Source: Anaerolineae bacterium (GTDB lineage Bacteria; Chloroflexota; Anaerolineae; Aggregatilineales; Aggregatilineaceae). Taken from it: a stretch of 5,657 nucleotides of DNA. Each line of letters opens with the position of its first letter. The stretch's first letter is position 1. Below, piece after piece: positions 4,603 to 5,657 of the stretch. The translations under genes and the position numbers were made by a program. Where the stretch lies: assembly GCA_016929355.1 (NCBI GenBank), contig JAFGJA010000557.1:1-5657 (forward strand), written 5' to 3'. The notes below the pieces were generated by a model. The model made no database searches, had not been told where the DNA came from, and saw only the letters and a list, made by a program, of their open reading frames with translations.

Positions 4603-5657
4603 ATGCACTATCACATCTGGACTCTGGGCTGCCAAATGAACGTGGCCGATACCCAACGCCTCGCCTCCGAACTCGAACACCTCGGCCATCACGCCGCCGC
4701 CGATCCTGATGACGCAGATATTCTGGTGATCAATACCTGTGTCGTGCGCCAATCCGCCGAAGACAAAGCCTATGGCCGGTTGGGCGAACTGGCAAAAGTC
4801 AAGCAGGCCGCGCCGGAAAAAATCGTCGGGCTGATGGGCTGTCTGGTCGGTGTGCGCGATCCGCTCCGGCTGCGCGAAAAACTACCGCAGGTCGATGTCT
4901 TCCTGCCACCGAGCGATCCGAGTCCGATGATCGATTTCCTGCGGGATCGCATGGCCGAATCCGAGATTCGCGCGCTGGAAAATGCCGAACGTGCCGCGCG
5001 GGATGAATTGCAGGATGATATGATCCCGGTCCCAATGTCCGATCCCGGCACGATCATTTTGCCCGATCACGAGCGCGGTTCGCTGGTCAGCGCGCATGTG
5101 CCGATTGTGTATGGCTGTTCGCACGCCTGTACGTACTGCATCATCCCCTACCAGCGCGGCATCGAAAAATCGCGGCCCGTCGGCGAGATCGTCGCACATG
5201 TGCGAAGTCTGGCGCGTCAAGGTGTGAAAGAGATCACGCTGCTGGGGCAGATCGTGGATCGCTACGGCAAAGATGTGCCGGATGGCCCGAATCTCGCGCA
5301 ACTGCTGCGCATTGTGCATGAGATCGCCGAAGAAGAAGATATTTACCGCATCCGTTTTCTGACCAGTCACCCCAATTGGATGACCGATGAACTGCTCGAT
5401 ACCGTCGCCGAACTGCCGCGCGTCATGCCGCAGATCGAAGTCCCGGTCCAGGCGGGCAACGATGAAGTCCTCGAAAATATGCGGCGCGGCTATACGGTGG
5501 CCGATTACCGCCGCCTGATTGAACGGATTCGCGCGCGTGTGCCGGGCGTGGCGATCCACTGCGATATTATCGTCGGCTTCCCCGGCGAAACCGCCGCACA
5601 ATTTCAGGATACGTATGATTTGTTGGCGGAATTGAAACTCGACAAAGTGCATTTGGC
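4603..5657 (+). CDS. miaB: MiaB-type tRNA methylthiotransferase (radical SAM), 3' end beyond window
   Basis: 351 complete codons are present and the frame is open at the right edge. The enzyme is expected to add a methylthio group at C2 of N6-isopentenyl-adenosine 37 in tRNAs that read UNN codons. The N-terminal methylthiotransferase domain carries the three cysteines for the auxiliary 4Fe-4S cluster: Cys10 (LGCQMN), Cys46 (INTCVV) and Cys80 (MGC). The radical-SAM CX3CX2C motif is GCSHACTYC (Cys172, 176, 179), followed by IIPYQRG as in MiaB. DIIVGFPGET (321-330) is the conserved later motif. The C-terminal TRAM domain is outside the window. About 45 residues, rich in charge, link the two domains (113-160). 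The usual LGQNVN motif reads LGQIVDRYG here, and HLPVQSG reads EVPVQAG. The ATG has GAGGA at 4593-4597, 5 nt upstream, and its own promoter. MtaB or RimO are alternatives, but the VVRQSAEDK and IIPYQRG blocks favour MiaB. Confidence 0.88.
   Translation, partial: MHYHIWTLGCQMNVADTQRLASELEHLGHHAAADPDDADILVINTCVVRQSAEDKAYGRLGELAKVKQAAPEKIVGLMGCLVGVRDPLRLREKLPQVDVFLPPSDPSPMIDFLRDRMAESEIRALENAERAARDELQDDMIPVPMSDPGTIILPDHERGSLVSAHVPIVYGCSHACTYCIIPYQRGIEKSRPVGEIVAHVRSLARQGVKEITLLGQIVDRYGKDVPDGPNLAQLLRIVHEIAEEEDIYRIRFLTSHPNWMTDELLDTVAELPRVMPQIEVPVQAGNDEVLENMRRGYTVADYRRLIERIRARVPGVAIHCDIIVGFPGETAAQFQDTYDLLAELKLDKVHL

Noticed and set aside
4882..5652. Long open frame of 256 codons on the minus strand
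   Set aside because: It lies wholly antisense to the methylthiotransferase, whose cysteine motifs and ribosome site are unmistakable. The antisense product is His/Arg/Asp-rich without any domain; it arises from codon bias.

Overview
The window looks like ordinary chromosomal DNA from a free-living bacterium, moderately GC-rich by eye. The best lineage hint is the methylthiotransferase at the right end. Its start (YHIWTLGCQMN), the VVRQSAEDKAYGRLG block and the LLGQIVDRYG segment match what I remember of Chloroflexota (Anaerolineae/Chloroflexia-like) MiaB proteins. A family zinc-ribbon membrane protein of a kind I associate with that phylum also fits. This is recall, not a search. There is no phage, IS element, CRISPR array, rRNA or tRNA.

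Layout, left to right. (1) The minus strand carries a class I SAM methyltransferase followed 44 bp downstream by the first 43 codons of an AAA/ABC-type P-loop ATPase, which runs off the left edge. The two probably share a transcript. (2) A divergent intergenic region of 189 bp holds a good promoter for a secreted chymotrypsin-fold (S1) serine protease on the plus strand, which starts at a GTG. (3) A perfect 11-bp hairpin separates the protease from a converging minus-strand gene and probably terminates both. (4) That minus-strand gene encodes a membrane protein with two N-terminal zinc ribbons, one transmembrane helix and a cysteine-containing C-terminal domain. (5) A 141-bp divergent region with spaced ATGATC motifs leads to a ROK-family sugar kinase, probably a glucokinase, on the plus strand. 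(6) A 285-bp non-coding gap begins with a CGCAGAG triplet repeat of a widely dispersed type and ends in a strong-looking promoter. (7) A MiaB-type radical-SAM tRNA methylthiotransferase begins there and is cut by the right edge.

The genes do not form an obvious single pathway. They look like separate transcription units for tRNA modification, sugar phosphorylation, an exported protease, an envelope protein of unknown role and a methyltransferase/ATPase pair. I see no convincing new multi-gene system. The most unusual points are in the protease, where signal peptidase would directly expose the Ile needed for activity and the S1 pocket appears rearranged (Gly189/Asp226-like), and in the two-zinc-ribbon membrane protein.
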